DNA of 64,000 nucleotides from Aliiroseovarius sp. Z3. GTDB taxonomy: Bacteria > Pseudomonadota > Alphaproteobacteria > Rhodobacterales > Rhodobacteraceae. Under the pieces are notes generated by a model. That model was not told the origin of the DNA. It worked only from the letters and a program-made list of their open reading frames with translations, and searched no databases. Shown piece by piece: positions 43,376 through 52,787 of this stretch; positions within the stretch are counted from its first letter, which is position 1, and every line of letters begins with the position of its first letter. Made by a program: the position numbers and the translations under genes. The stretch is taken from assembly GCF_029105185.1 (NCBI RefSeq), contig NZ_JAFMZK010000008.1, positions 1 to 64,000 of the forward strand. Reading direction: 5' to 3'.

Positions 43376-44287
43376 ATGCAACTGACCGTCGGACCCAACC
43401 AGTTCTTCTGGAAAGCGGATGTGTGGAGCGATTTCTACAACCAGATGGCCGCCGCGCCTGTCGAGCGTGTGGTGCTGGGCGAGCTTGTATGCTCAAAACG
43501 TCTGCCGTTCTATCAGGACCATATCCCCGCCGCGATCGAAACCCTGCTTGAGGCTGGGAAAGAGGTCGCCGTGACCTCGCTGGCGCTTGTGACCTTGAAA
43601 CGTGAACGCAAGCTGACCGCCGAACTGGTGGATGCGGGGGTCGAGGTCGAGGTGAACGACCTGACCACGCTGGCCTATCTGCCCAAGGATATGCCGTTTT
43701 CGGTCGGGCCGTTGGTGAATGTCTATAACGAAGGCACGCTGGCATGGTTGGCAGATCGTGGGGCGACGCGCATCTGCTTGCCGCCGGAATTGCCGTTGGC
43801 CTCGGTCACGGCGCTGGCGGCTGAGGGGGCCAAGCGTGGGGTGACGGTCGAGGTCTGGGGCCATGGGCGGTTGCCGCTGGCCATTTCGGGTCGCTGTTAT
43901 CATGCCAGGTTGCACAAGCGCACCAAGGACAATTGCCAGTTTGCCTGTGAAGATGACCCCAACGGGCGGACCGTGCGCACGTTAGAGGATCAGCCGTTTC
44001 TGGCGATGAACGGCGTGCAGACCCTGTCAGACAGTTGCGCCAGCATGGCCAACCAGCTTGAGGTGCTGCGAGACGCCGGCGTGAATGCGCTGCGTTTGTC
44101 GCCCCAAACCGGCGATTTTCCGGGCGTCTGTCAAGTATGGCGCAACCGGATTGACGGGCGGATCGACGCCGCCGCATTGTCGGAACGGCTTGAGACCTTG
44201 TCGGGCGGCATGCGCCTGTCGGACGGGTTTCTGACCGGCGCGCGCGGCGCGGACTGGTCACGCAAACGGGAAGGAGAAGCCGCATGA
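43376..44287 (+). CDS. ubiV: UbiV, O2-independent ubiquinone hydroxylase subunit (U32 family)
   Basis: 303-aa partner of UbiU. Cluster-ligand cysteines are visible in VVLGELVCSKR and SGRCYHARLHKRTKDNCQFAC. The C-terminal LSPQTGDF region is typical. Together with UbiT and UbiU it permits ubiquinone synthesis during nitrate/nitrite respiration. The end overlaps the DUF2478 gene by 4 nt. Confidence 0.93.
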   Translation: MQLTVGPNQFFWKADVWSDFYNQMAAAPVERVVLGELVCSKRLPFYQDHIPAAIETLLEAGKEVAVTSLALVTLKRERKLTAELVDAGVEVEVNDLTTLAYLPKDMPFSVGPLVNVYNEGTLAWLADRGATRICLPPELPLASVTALAAEGAKRGVTVEVWGHGRLPLAISGRCYHARLHKRTKDNCQFACEDDPNGRTVRTLEDQPFLAMNGVQTLSDSCASMANQLEVLRDAGVNALRLSPQTGDFPGVCQVWRNRIDGRIDAAALSERLETLSGGMRLSDGFLTGARGADWSRKREGEAA

Positions 44288-44787
44288 GGATCGCCTGTGT
44301 TTCAGCCAGGGGGCCGGGTGAAACCGACCGGCTGATCGCCGAGGCCGCCGCGACGTTGGAGGCTGAAGGCTTTCAGCTGAACGGGATCGTCAAGGTCTTG
44401 CAGGACATGCCCAAGGGCGCGCATCACTGCGACATGGATGTGCGGGTCTTGTCAGACGATCGCACCATCCGCATCACCCAATCGCTGGGTGAAGGGTCCG
44501 AGGGCTGCCGCCTGAACCCCGAAGCCATCGCCGAGGCTGTGGTCGCGGTCGAACAGGCCAGCAGCCAGAATGCCGACGCCTTCATCCTGAACAAGTTTGG
44601 CCCGGAAGAAGCCGAAGGGCGTGGCTTTCGGGCCGCCATCGCCGCCGCGTTGGAGCAGGGCATTCCCGTGCTGGTCGGGCTGGGCGGGAGCGAGGCCAGC
44701 CGCAAGGGCTTTGCCGAGTTCGTGGGGGACATGGCCGAAACTCTGCCCGCCGATCCGGATGCAATTCTGACGTGGGTGCGTGGCTAA
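44284..44787 (+). CDS. DUF2478-family protein
   Basis: 167-aa protein matching DUF2478, a small family with a nucleoside-triphosphatase-like fold (IACVSARGPGETDRLIAEAAATLEAEGF near the N-terminus; FILNKFGPEEAEGRGFRAAIAAALEQGIPVLVGL later). The usual P-loop lysine is missing here (RGPGETDR), so ATP hydrolysis is doubtful. Other members often sit near molybdate genes. Here it is the fourth gene of the ubiTUV operon with a 4-nt overlap; a link to quinone synthesis or NO respiration is inferred only from position. Confidence 0.75.
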   Translation: MRIACVSARGPGETDRLIAEAAATLEAEGFQLNGIVKVLQDMPKGAHHCDMDVRVLSDDRTIRITQSLGEGSEGCRLNPEAIAEAVVAVEQASSQNADAFILNKFGPEEAEGRGFRAAIAAALEQGIPVLVGLGGSEASRKGFAEFVGDMAETLPADPDAILTWVRG

Positions 44788-44791
44788 GACG

Positions 44792-45502
44792 TCAGGCCGA
44801 CGTTGCCTTGTGCGAGTCGGCCAGTTCGGCCGAGATCGCCGCGGCCACCATCGCGTCCACGCCAGCCAGCTGGCTGATCACCGGCAATACGCGGCCTTTG
44901 AAGGCGCAGTCGCCCAGTTCCTTATGAACGTCCTCGCGCACGTGGTCGCCCTCCATCGCGAAGAAGGGCAAACAAAGGACATCGCCGGGCAGGCTTTTGG
45001 CGACCTCGGGAATGGTGGGGGATTGTTCCAGAAATCCAACAGAGATGTCCGCCCCGCCAAGTGCGCCAGCCAGCAGGTCGGCGAAATCATAGGTGGCGCG
45101 GGCGGGCGCGTGACGACCGCTGCCAGAGCCATGGGCGACCAGCAGCAAGGGGTCATCCTTGCCCAGACCCTCAGAGCGTAATGCCGCCGCAGCCAGACCG
45201 GGCAGGGCCGGGTCCATGCCAAAGGGCGTCATCACGGGGAACGGTGCATCGCCCAGACGCCCCGCCAGGCAGGTGCGCACAAACCAGCCATCGGACATGA
45301 ACAGCGGATAGACCACCGCACCCGGCGCCATTTTTCTAAGCTGATCGTCCAACGCGCCGGGCTTGGCCAGTGTCGCCGAGCCAAGACGCAGACCGGGCGC
45401 ATGGGCCTGAACGCCAGCGACATAATCGGCCAGCGCGGCCTCGGCCGGGTCGGGCAGGGAGGGTTGCCCGTGCGACACGATCAGGGCGTCAAGTTGGTCC
45501 AA
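44792..45502 (-). CDS. CbiX-like sirohydrochlorin chelatase-family protein
   Basis: 236-aa protein with two CbiX/SirB-type repeats: LIVSHGQPSLPD with a metal-binding His near the N-terminus and LLVAHGSGSGRHAPARATYDF in the second half. Such enzymes insert Co or Fe into sirohydrochlorin. In the nir operon it lies just downstream of nirN and may act in haem d1/sirohaem handling or be a cobalamin enzyme. It shares the strand of the nir genes with a 33-bp gap to nirN. Confidence 0.75.
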   Translation of the reverse strand: MDQLDALIVSHGQPSLPDPAEAALADYVAGVQAHAPGLRLGSATLAKPGALDDQLRKMAPGAVVYPLFMSDGWFVRTCLAGRLGDAPFPVMTPFGMDPALPGLAAAALRSEGLGKDDPLLLVAHGSGSGRHAPARATYDFADLLAGALGGADISVGFLEQSPTIPEVAKSLPGDVLCLPFFAMEGDHVREDVHKELGDCAFKGRVLPVISQLAGVDAMVAAAISAELADSHKATSA

Positions 45503-45535
45503 TGGCTGGCTCCTTTTCCGGGCGCTGGCGCAAGT

Positions 45536-47098
45536 TCAGTGGCTGGTGCCTTCTTCGAAGGTGATCTTGTTCCAGACATTGTATTTGCCCGAAGGCTTGC
45601 GCATGGGCAAGCGTTTCACGATCTCAAGCGTGTTGGCATCATAGACCAGAACCGCGCCATCGTCTTCCCAGACCGACACCAGCGCATGGCTGCCGTCCTT
45701 GGTAAACTCTACATGCGCCACGGTCGCACCGGGCACCGGTTGCAGGGTCTTCACGATCTCAAGCGTTTCCTTGTCGATGATGTGCATCTTGTCCTTGTTC
45801 GGGCCAAAGAACACATCGGCCCAGACGTAAGGAGAATTCTTGTGGCTGCGCATGAAAAAGCCCGGCCCTTCGGTTTCGATCCGCTTGACGGTTTCCCAAC
45901 TGTTCATGTCGATCACCGAGACCACGCCTTCTTTCAGGTGCGGGGTGGCCATCACTGTCGTGTCGTTCCACTCCCACGTGATGCCAGAGCCCAGATGTGG
46001 CATGCCCGGCAGGTCGAGGTCCGCCACTTTCTGCCCGATCACAAGGTCGATGACCAATCCGTCCTCGCCTTTGCGCGAGGCACCCATGATATGTTCGTAC
46101 TTCTGATCGAAGAAGAAATCGTCCAGATAATCGGGCGTTGTGATCCTGCGGATCGGGAAGGGCGTGTCCTGTTTGGTCGGCCCTTCGACGCGCCAGTCAT
46201 GGGTGAAGCCGCCTGCAAAGATGTTCAGGTCCGGGTTGTCGCTATAGGACACTTCCCAGATCTCCGGCACGTCTTTCAGGGCCAGCACGAAACTGTCGCG
46301 CGGCGGCGCCTGATAAACGGCGGACACGCGGCTGGGCGTACCGTCCTTGCCCACGACTTCGTGCACCTCGGCGACCGACAGGTCATCGGTGGACAGGATG
46401 GTCAGCGTGTTGGGCAGGTAATTCGCCACCGCCAGCCATTTGCCGTCGCCCGACATGGCGATGTTGCGGCTGTTCAAGCCTGCGCGCACGCGCCCCACCT
46501 GTTTCAGCGCGTAAATGTCGTATTTCTGCACCCAGCCATCGCGCGACATGATGAAGACAAACTTGCCGTCGGGGGTGAATTTAGGGCCGCCATGCACGGC
46601 AAAAGGGGTTTCGAACCGATCCAGAACCGCGAACGTATCGCCGTCCAGAACCGAGACATGGTGATCGCCGGTTTCCACCGCCAGCGTGATGTTCATCGGG
46701 TCGGACGACCAGACGGGCGCAGCGACCGGCGCATAGTCTTCGTCCATCACGCGGCTGGCCATGATCTCGTCCTTGTTCCAGGGCGGGATCACGTCGAGCG
46801 GCGTTTTCAGATAGGCGGCCAGTTCGGCGATTTGTTCTGCTGACAGGTCTTCGCCATAGGCGGGCATCTGGGTGGTGACGCGGCCATCACGGATCACCGC
46901 TTCGATCTTCGGGCCGCGCATCCGGGCCAGCGTTTCAGGGATCAACGCGGGGCCCTGCGCGCCCAGCCGGTTTTCGGCGTGGCATTCGGCGCAATATTCC
47001 TTGTAATCCGCCGCCGGGTCGGCATGTGTCACAATTGGCACTGCGGTCAGGGATGCAACCAGTGCAAGGGCTTTAGAAAAACTGGTGTTTCGGGTCAT
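45536..47098 (-). CDS. nirN: NirN, dihydro-haem d1 dehydrogenase
   Basis: 520-aa periplasmic protein homologous to NirS. Signal peptide (residues 1-26), a c-type haem domain with CAECH (36-40), and a C-terminal eight-bladed propeller for d1 binding. It catalyses the last step of haem d1 synthesis, oxidation of dihydro-d1, and helps load NirS. It differs from NirS by its shorter cytochrome domain. The start overlaps nirJ by 26 nt. Confidence 0.92.
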   Translation of the reverse strand: MTRNTSFSKALALVASLTAVPIVTHADPAADYKEYCAECHAENRLGAQGPALIPETLARMRGPKIEAVIRDGRVTTQMPAYGEDLSAEQIAELAAYLKTPLDVIPPWNKDEIMASRVMDEDYAPVAAPVWSSDPMNITLAVETGDHHVSVLDGDTFAVLDRFETPFAVHGGPKFTPDGKFVFIMSRDGWVQKYDIYALKQVGRVRAGLNSRNIAMSGDGKWLAVANYLPNTLTILSTDDLSVAEVHEVVGKDGTPSRVSAVYQAPPRDSFVLALKDVPEIWEVSYSDNPDLNIFAGGFTHDWRVEGPTKQDTPFPIRRITTPDYLDDFFFDQKYEHIMGASRKGEDGLVIDLVIGQKVADLDLPGMPHLGSGITWEWNDTTVMATPHLKEGVVSVIDMNSWETVKRIETEGPGFFMRSHKNSPYVWADVFFGPNKDKMHIIDKETLEIVKTLQPVPGATVAHVEFTKDGSHALVSVWEDDGAVLVYDANTLEIVKRLPMRKPSGKYNVWNKITFEEGTSH

Positions 47099-48287
47099 TT
47101 CTTTTGCCTCGGAAGGGGGTGACTTCGAGCCGATCGGCCTCGGTCACGCCAATTTCGTCATTTGTCAGATAGCAGGCCGGATCCTCGGCCCACGGATCGC
47201 CGGTCACCTGCAACGCGCGGATGCGGGTGTTGCCACCGCAGACATCCTTGATCGCGCAGGCGCCGCAGCGGCCCTTCAGCGGACGCGGACGGGTGCGCAG
47301 GGTGGCCAGCATCGGGTCATCGCCGGTCCACAGGTCGGAAAACGGTGTCTCTTTCACATTACCGATGGTGTAATCGGACCAATAGGTGTCGGGGTGGACC
47401 TTGCCCAGAAAGTCGATATTGGCGACGCCCATACCGGACGAGTTGCCGCCCCACGCCACAAGATGGTCGCGCAGATGGGCGACTTTCCCGGCCTCGAAAT
47501 TCTGGGCGGCCCATTGAAGGAAATAGCCCGCATCGGCGTCATTGTTGCCGGTCACGATGTCCAACTGCCGCCCGCCCGAGGCGCTTTCCCATGCGCGGTC
47601 CAGCAAAAGGTCCATCCCCTTGCGGGTCATCAAATGGTGCGCGTCTTCGCCCCGGTTCTTGTCGCCGCGCCCGGCATAGACAAGGTGGGACAGATAGAAC
47701 TTGTCCACCCCTTCGTCATCGCACAGCTTCAGCAGGTCGGGCAGGTGATGCTGCGTGCCTTCGGTCAGGCAGAAGCGCAAGCCCACGCGCACGTCGCGTT
47801 TCTTCAACTCGCGCACGCCGCGCACGGCGTCGTCAAAGGCGCCATCCACGCCGCGGAACCAGTCGTTGGTTTCGCCGATCCCGTCAATCGAGATGCCGAC
47901 ATAGTTGAACCCGATCTCGGCCACCTGATCGGCGGTCTCGCCATGGATCTTGGTGCCGTTGGTGGACAGGGCCAGAACCCGCGTCAGCTTGCGGGCGCGT
48001 TTTGCCAGCGGGAACAGATAGGGGCTGTCCAGAGGCTCGCCCCCAGACAGGATGATCGCGGGGACTTTGAACTGGCCCAGATCCTCCAGCGTCTCCATGA
48101 CCTGCGCCTCGGTCAGCTCGCCGGGGAAATTCACGTCCGCTGATACGGTATAGCAGTGGCGGCATTTCAGGTTGCAGCGTCGCGTCAGGTTCCAGATCAC
48201 CACGGGTTTGACCATCCCGTCGCCCCGGCGCTGGCGCACGGGTGTCGGGTTGGCAAGCTGGTGCATGTATTCGGTCAGGCGGAACAT
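47073..48287 (-). CDS. nirJ: NirJ, radical SAM enzyme of haem d1 synthesis
   Basis: 404-aa radical SAM protein. The N-terminal cluster motif is [11 protein letters not shown] (Cys38, 42, 45) and the C-terminal SPASM-like cysteines are [12 protein letters not shown] plus a late Cys. NirJ replaces two propionate side chains of the d1 precursor by oxo groups. It lies 1 bp from nirH on the same strand, within nirE-C-F-DL-G-H-J-N. Confidence 0.95.
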   Translation of the reverse strand: MFRLTEYMHQLANPTPVRQRRGDGMVKPVVIWNLTRRCNLKCRHCYTVSADVNFPGELTEAQVMETLEDLGQFKVPAIILSGGEPLDSPYLFPLAKRARKLTRVLALSTNGTKIHGETADQVAEIGFNYVGISIDGIGETNDWFRGVDGAFDDAVRGVRELKKRDVRVGLRFCLTEGTQHHLPDLLKLCDDEGVDKFYLSHLVYAGRGDKNRGEDAHHLMTRKGMDLLLDRAWESASGGRQLDIVTGNNDADAGYFLQWAAQNFEAGKVAHLRDHLVAWGGNSSGMGVANIDFLGKVHPDTYWSDYTIGNVKETPFSDLWTGDDPMLATLRTRPRPLKGRCGACAIKDVCGGNTRIRALQVTGDPWAEDPACYLTNDEIGVTEADRLEVTPFRGKRNDPKHQFF

Positions 48288-48288
48288 A

Positions 48289-48777
48289 TCAGCCCCCTTT
48301 CTTGCGAAGCCGCAGCCCCGTCTTTTTCAGGATGCGTGTGGAATAGAGCGTGTCAGAGGCGCGCAGCGCATCGCCCAGAAGGGTCACGATCTGCTGGCGT
48401 TTCTCCTCGACCTCATCGCGCGAGGAACCGTGGACCATGGCAAAGAGGTTATAGGGCCAGTCGGGTAGGGCGCGGGGGCGTTCGTAGCAGTGGGTGACGA
48501 AGGGCAGGGCACCGATTTTCGCGCCAACCTGTGCCAGAACCGCGTCGTCCACATCCCAAACCGTCATGCCGTTGGCGGTCATGCCCAGTTTGTAATGATT
48601 GGGTGCGGCAGCGATGCGGCGGATCACGCCGCTGTCTTTCATCGCGGCGAGGCGGGCGGTCAACTCGGCCTCGTTCAGCCCGAGATTTTCGGCCACCACG
48701 GCATAGGGGGCAGGGACCAGCGGCAGGCCGGTTTGCAGCGCCTCGATGATGGCGCGGTCTGTTGCGTCGATGCTCAT
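48289..48777 (-). CDS. nirH: NirH, sirohaem decarboxylase subunit
   Basis: 162-aa AsnC/Lrp-like protein of the NirDLGH complex, which decarboxylates sirohaem to 12,18-didecarboxysirohaem. Typical features: [29 protein letters not shown], then [11 protein letters not shown] and [22 protein letters not shown]. The HTH is vestigial in this family. Overlaps nirG by 4 nt. Confidence 0.88.
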   Translation of the reverse strand: MSIDATDRAIIEALQTGLPLVPAPYAVVAENLGLNEAELTARLAAMKDSGVIRRIAAAPNHYKLGMTANGMTVWDVDDAVLAQVGAKIGALPFVTHCYERPRALPDWPYNLFAMVHGSSRDEVEEKRQQIVTLLGDALRASDTLYSTRILKKTGLRLRKKGG

Positions 48778-49226
48778 GCCGCCACCCTGAAGCCGATGTA
48801 AAATTCCTGAAGTTTCGGAAAGCGAAGCACGGGCAGGCCGGTTTCATCCTCGATCCGGTCGGCGATGTCATGAATGCTGTCGGCGGTTTCGCAGGCCAGC
48901 ACGAACCACATGTTCAGCTTGTGATCGCGTTCATAATTATGCGCGACCTCGGGATGGGCGTTCACCATGTCGTTCACCGCGTCAAACCGGTCGGCGGGCA
49001 CGTTCATCGCGCAAAGGCAAAACGCCCCGCCGATGGCGGCTGCGTCAAAGAACGGGCCGAAGCGGGTCAACACGCCGCTTTCGCGCAAGGCTTTGACACG
49101 GTCCAGCAATGCCTCTTCCGTCAGGCCAAGTTTTTCGGCCAGCGGTGCGAAGGGACGGTGGTCCAGCGGCAGGTCATCCTGTAACGCGTTGACCAAGGCG
49201 CGGTCGATATCATCGAGGGTGGTCAT
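48774..49226 (-). CDS. nirG: NirG, sirohaem decarboxylase subunit
   Basis: 150-aa member of the NirDLGH family (DIDRALVNALQDDLPLDHRPFAPLAEKLGL; AHNYERDHKLNMWFVLACE). It combines with NirD, L and H homologues for sirohaem decarboxylation. The ATG at 49226 overlaps the nirDL stop by 4 nt; longer upstream frames have no family support. NirG versus NirH naming follows gene order and similarity and could be swapped. Confidence 0.85.
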   Translation of the reverse strand: MTTLDDIDRALVNALQDDLPLDHRPFAPLAEKLGLTEEALLDRVKALRESGVLTRFGPFFDAAAIGGAFCLCAMNVPADRFDAVNDMVNAHPEVAHNYERDHKLNMWFVLACETADSIHDIADRIEDETGLPVLRFPKLQEFYIGFRVAA

Positions 49227-50221
49227 TCGGCGGCCTCCTTCTGGCGGTCGATCATCGCGCCGGTCTGGCGGAAACAGCGGGTGGAAAACAGGACCTTGTG
49301 GTCTATGTTTCGCAGCGCGGGCAGGGCGCGGGCGTTTTCCAGAACCGCCAATGCGGCGTCGCGCGATTGGGCGTGGATCATGCAATACAGGCGATAGGGC
49401 CAGACATCCGCGACCGGGCGACGTTCATAGCACAGGGTCACGCCGGGCAGGGCGGCAAGCTGCGTGCCTGCCTCGTAAATGCGGCCCGGTGGCACGTTCC
49501 AGACCACCATCGCGTTCGATTTCCAGCCCAGCTTGCGGTGGCGCACGATGACGCCCAGACGCGACAGCACACCGGCGTCGGTCAGGGCGGTCACGCGGTC
49601 CAAAACCTCGGCTTCGGTGCGGCAAAGCTGGTCGGCAATTACCGCATAGGGCGCGGCGACCAGAGGCATGCCGTTGGTCAGGATGTTCATCAACGCCTTG
49701 TCGCCCTCGCGGATCGCGGACAAGTCCAGCGCGCGGGGTTTGGCGTGCATCACGGGGGGTTCCTGCCCGGCCATCTTGAACCCGAGGTCGATGTTGAAAG
49801 GTTGCATCAGGCGCAGGTCCAGCACACGCAAGCCCGTACGATCCGCGATCCGTGCAAGTGAAGCGTTCACGGCATCGCGATCCGGGCCGGTCGCAACGAA
49901 CCAGAGGTTCCACTGGTCCTCACGCTCGTAAGAATGGTTAACGCCGGGGTCTTCATTGATGATCGCGGCGACCTCTTCGATACGATCCTTGGGGGCAGCA
50001 ACGGCGGCCAGCGTTGAGGCCGACAGGGTATTTGGCGCACAGGTGGCCCCGACCCGCGTGATCGTGCCGCTGTCCTGCATGTCGGCCAGCCGGGTCAGCA
50101 CGTCCACCTCGGTCGTGCCAACCGCGTTGGCCAGTTCGGCAAACGGGCGGGACACCACGGGAAAGTCGCGCTGCCAGTCGTCCAGCAGGGCACGGTCAAT
50201 ATGGTTGACGACATCCTTCAT
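49223..50221 (-). CDS. nirDL: NirD-NirL fusion, sirohaem decarboxylase subunits
   Basis: 332-aa protein made of two NirDLGH-type modules. The first (residues 1-160) has LDDWQRDFPVVSRPFAELANAVG and HSYEREDQWNLWFVATG; the second (170-325) has DKALMNILTNGMPLVAAPYAVIA and LCYERRPVADVWPYRLYCMIH. This fused NirD-L is known from several alphaproteobacteria. Both YER motifs of the active site region are kept. Confidence 0.9.
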   Translation of the reverse strand: MKDVVNHIDRALLDDWQRDFPVVSRPFAELANAVGTTEVDVLTRLADMQDSGTITRVGATCAPNTLSASTLAAVAAPKDRIEEVAAIINEDPGVNHSYEREDQWNLWFVATGPDRDAVNASLARIADRTGLRVLDLRLMQPFNIDLGFKMAGQEPPVMHAKPRALDLSAIREGDKALMNILTNGMPLVAAPYAVIADQLCRTEAEVLDRVTALTDAGVLSRLGVIVRHRKLGWKSNAMVVWNVPPGRIYEAGTQLAALPGVTLCYERRPVADVWPYRLYCMIHAQSRDAALAVLENARALPALRNIDHKVLFSTRCFRQTGAMIDRQKEAAE

Positions 50222-50224
50222 CGC

Positions 50225-51376
50225 TTACAGCCCCGTCCGGTGTGCGCGCGCGGTGAAGAAGATGCCCGAGGGGCTGTCGGCCTTGATCTCGCGCAGCAAT
50301 TCAAAGCTGTGCGTGTCATAGACCTTGACCTTGTTTTCATCCCGCACGCTGATCCAGATTTCATGGCCGCGCGGGGTGAATTCCATGTGAAGAACGGCGG
50401 GGCCGGGTTTGAACTGATGGATCACCTGTTTGGTCACTGTGTCGATCACCTGAATGGTGTCGTTCATCGGATGGGCGAAGTTGACCCAGACCTGACGCCC
50501 ATCGGGGCGGGCCATGGCAAAGACCGGTTGCGAATAGGTCTTGGTGCGCCCGGTTTCTTCAAGCGTCTGCGCGTCGATCCACAACACCTCGTGATGGCCG
50601 ACAGCGGGCAGGACGAATTCGGACCCGGTCAGCGCCCAGCCTTCCAGATGGGGCATCTTATAGACCGGCATATCCTCTTGCCCGCGACCATAGTTCGGCA
50701 ACACGCGTATGGGTTCGGGGCTGTCGGCCCACAGGTCCAGCGCGGTCAACCCGTCCTCACCGAACAAGCCGGTAATATAGGTGCGGCCATTGCCCGTGAC
50801 CAGCGCGTCATAGGGGTTTTTGCCCATGTCGGTGATCTTGGTGATCTCAGGCTCGTTGCCTTTCGACATGTCGGCGATCCAGGTCTCGCCCGTGTCCCAC
50901 ATGGTAAAGACGAAACGGCGACCGGGGGCATCGACCAGCCCGATGGTTTTCGAGCCTGTCGGGATGTCGGCGACCATTTCCAGCGTGTCGGCATCAAAGA
51001 CCCGCACGCCGCCGGGTTCGTAGTTCGACACGGCGACCAGCTTGCCATCGTCGGAAATTGCGCCACCGATGGAGTTGCCGCCTTGTACGACGCGATTGGC
51101 AATTGTGCGGGTGACGATATCGACCTTGGTCAGCCCACCGTCGCGACCAAACACATAGGCAAACCGTTCGTCGGGCGAATAGACCAACGAGGCATGGGAC
51201 AGATCGCCCAGCCCTTCGATCCGCGCGAGCGACGCGCGGTCGGATTGGTCGATCAGCAGGACCGAGCCTTTGGCCCGTTCGATGACCAGACCCAGATCGC
51301 CGGTTGCGATGGTGTCGGCAAGGGCGGCGGTGCCAAGGGTGGCGGCAAGGGCAAGGGCAGAAATCAGCGTTTTCAT
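50225..51376 (-). CDS. nirF: NirF, periplasmic haem d1 biosynthesis protein
   Basis: 383-aa propeller protein with a signal peptide (residues 1-20) and no c-haem motif. It is related to the d1 domain of NirS (VIERAKGSVLLIDQSDRASLARIEGLGDLSHASLVYSPD; ISDDGKLVAVSNYEPGGVRVFD). It binds and converts a late d1 precursor. Overlaps nirC by 4 nt. Confidence 0.92.
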   Translation of the reverse strand: MKTLISALALAATLGTAALADTIATGDLGLVIERAKGSVLLIDQSDRASLARIEGLGDLSHASLVYSPDERFAYVFGRDGGLTKVDIVTRTIANRVVQGGNSIGGAISDDGKLVAVSNYEPGGVRVFDADTLEMVADIPTGSKTIGLVDAPGRRFVFTMWDTGETWIADMSKGNEPEITKITDMGKNPYDALVTGNGRTYITGLFGEDGLTALDLWADSPEPIRVLPNYGRGQEDMPVYKMPHLEGWALTGSEFVLPAVGHHEVLWIDAQTLEETGRTKTYSQPVFAMARPDGRQVWVNFAHPMNDTIQVIDTVTKQVIHQFKPGPAVLHMEFTPRGHEIWISVRDENKVKVYDTHSFELLREIKADSPSGIFFTARAHRTGL

Positions 51377-51798
51377 TCGGTGTCGCCTTTCAGAAGATAG
51401 TCGGCAATCCAGGCGGCTTCGGCCTCGGTGATGAGGGGGCGCCAGGGGGGCATTGCGGTGTCGGGGATGCCGTCAAGGATCACGGATTGCAGAACCTCGG
51501 GATCGTAATGGTCGATGGTTTCGGGGCGGATATCCGGCCCCAGCCCGCCCTTCAGCGTCAGCCCATGACACGACCCGCAATCCTGATGCACCAGACGCGT
51601 CAGGGCGGTTGGGTCCAGGGCAGGTTCGCCCGCGTGGGCGGTGCCAGAGGAAAGAAAAGTGCCCGTGGCGGACAGCAGAAAGCAAAGAGCATAGGGCAGT
51701 GCCCGACCGCGGGTGGGCGTGAAGCGCCCGCCCATGGGGGCGGTCGGGCGCTGCCCGGCGTTGCCGTCGGGCGGTCCATATGCCACCGTTCTACGCAT
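51373..51798 (-). CDS. nirC: NirC, periplasmic c-type cytochrome
   Basis: 141-aa frame with haem motif CGSCH (74-78) and a distal Met in TAMPPW. NirC donates electrons to NirS or acts in d1 assembly. The start is unclear. The ATG at 51798 overlaps nirE by 8 nt, but the first 35 codons lie within a REP-like palindrome (51694-51756). The ATG at 51735 (inside the palindrome) gives a better signal peptide (MGGRFTPTRGRALPYALCFL...AHA). Confidence 0.85.
   Translation of the reverse strand: MRRTVAYGPPDGNAGQRPTAPMGGRFTPTRGRALPYALCFLLSATGTFLSSGTAHAGEPALDPTALTRLVHQDCGSCHGLTLKGGLGPDIRPETIDHYDPEVLQSVILDGIPDTAMPPWRPLITEAEAAWIADYLLKGDTE
51694..51756. repeat. REP-like palindrome at the nirC 5' end
   Basis: GGGCAGTGCCCGACCGC (51694-51710) is inverted as GCGGTCGGGCGCTGCCC (51740-51756), with one mismatch over 17 bp. 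The intervening 29 bp include a CGCCC/GGGCG inner pair. A long G+C-rich dyad like this resembles repetitive extragenic palindromes. Here it is in frame within nirC. Confidence 0.75.
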
Positions 51799-52555
51799 GG
51801 GCGGCCATCTCTTGTGCCGGATCGAACAGGTCGGCGTCGTAAAGCGATACGACCTTGCCGATGATGAACAGGGTGGGGGGCTTCAGCCCGGCGCGGCGGG
51901 CGTCCTGCGCCACGTGATCGAGGGTGGACACCATGCGGACCTCATCGGGCGTCGAGGCGCGCGAGATGGCCATGACCGGCGTCGTGCCCGGCAGGCCCTC
52001 GGTCATCAGGCCCACAGCGATCTGGCCGATATTGGCCACACCCATATAGACGACAAGCGTCGTGTCGGGGTTGGCCAGGCATTTCCAGTCAAGGTCCAAG
52101 ACTCCATCGGCCTGTCGATGGCCGGTGACATATTGCACGCCGGTGGCCAGCCCGCGATGGGTCAAGGGCACGCCGGTCACGCTGGCGGCGCCTTGCGCGG
52201 CGGTGATGCCGGGGGCGTATTCGACCTCGACCCCTTGCGCGGCGGCAAAGGCGGCTTCTTCCGAGCCGCGCCCGAAGATCAGCGGATCGCCACCTTTCAG
52301 GCGGGCCACGATATGCCCCGCGCGGGCCTTTTCGACCAGGATTTCGTTGATCCGGCGTTGCGGCACCGTGTGGCATTTCGAGGCCTTGCCGACAAAGATC
52401 ATCTGCGCATCGGGCTGGGCCATGGCGACAATGTCGTCGGACACCAGCCGGTCATAGACCACCACGTCAGCCTCTTTCAGCATACGGGTGGCTTTCAGGG
52501 TCATCAGCTCCGGGTCTCCGGGGCCTGCGCCGATCAGGTAAATTTTGCCGGTCAT
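51791..52555 (-). CDS. nirE: NirE, uroporphyrinogen-III C-methyltransferase
   Basis: 254-aa SAM-dependent methyltransferase that makes precorrin-2 for haem d1. Motifs: IYLIGAGPGDPELMTLKA, VVYDRLVSDDI, ARLKGGDPLIFGRGSEE and TLVVYMGVANIGQIA. It is a stand-alone SUMT without the CysG Fe-chelatase part. It is the first gene of the long leftward nirE-C-F-DL-G-H-J-N operon, with a Dnr-type box 151 bp upstream. A cobA role in B12 synthesis is the alternative, but context favours nirE. Confidence 0.93.
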   Translation of the reverse strand: MTGKIYLIGAGPGDPELMTLKATRMLKEADVVVYDRLVSDDIVAMAQPDAQMIFVGKASKCHTVPQRRINEILVEKARAGHIVARLKGGDPLIFGRGSEEAAFAAAQGVEVEYAPGITAAQGAASVTGVPLTHRGLATGVQYVTGHRQADGVLDLDWKCLANPDTTLVVYMGVANIGQIAVGLMTEGLPGTTPVMAISRASTPDEVRMVSTLDHVAQDARRAGLKPPTLFIIGKVVSLYDADLFDPAQEMAAHA

Positions 52556-52705
52556 GTCGTGTCTCGCTCGTCCTTAGGATGGCTGGAAGCCAGATACCCG
52601 AGGAGCGTGACTGCATCGAACATGCGTCAAAAGACAGACATCGCCAGCGGGTGAGGCTTGGGCCGGTTTGTGAGGTTAAAATGGCCCGCCCGGCGATGCT
52701 TATCC

Positions 52706-52719
52706 TTGACCTAAGTTAA
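52706..52719. promoter_or_regulatory. Dnr/NnrR/Fnr-type box upstream of nirE
   Basis: TTGACCTAAGTTAA, one base off the TTGAC-N4-GTCAA consensus, about 150 bp upstream of nirE and downstream of the cupredoxin gene. A long 5' leader would follow. Confidence 0.65.
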
Positions 52720-52787
52720 GGCGTCGGCAATTAAATGCGCCCGTGTATATTGAGCAAAAATTTATATATTACAGATGGATAATTAGA

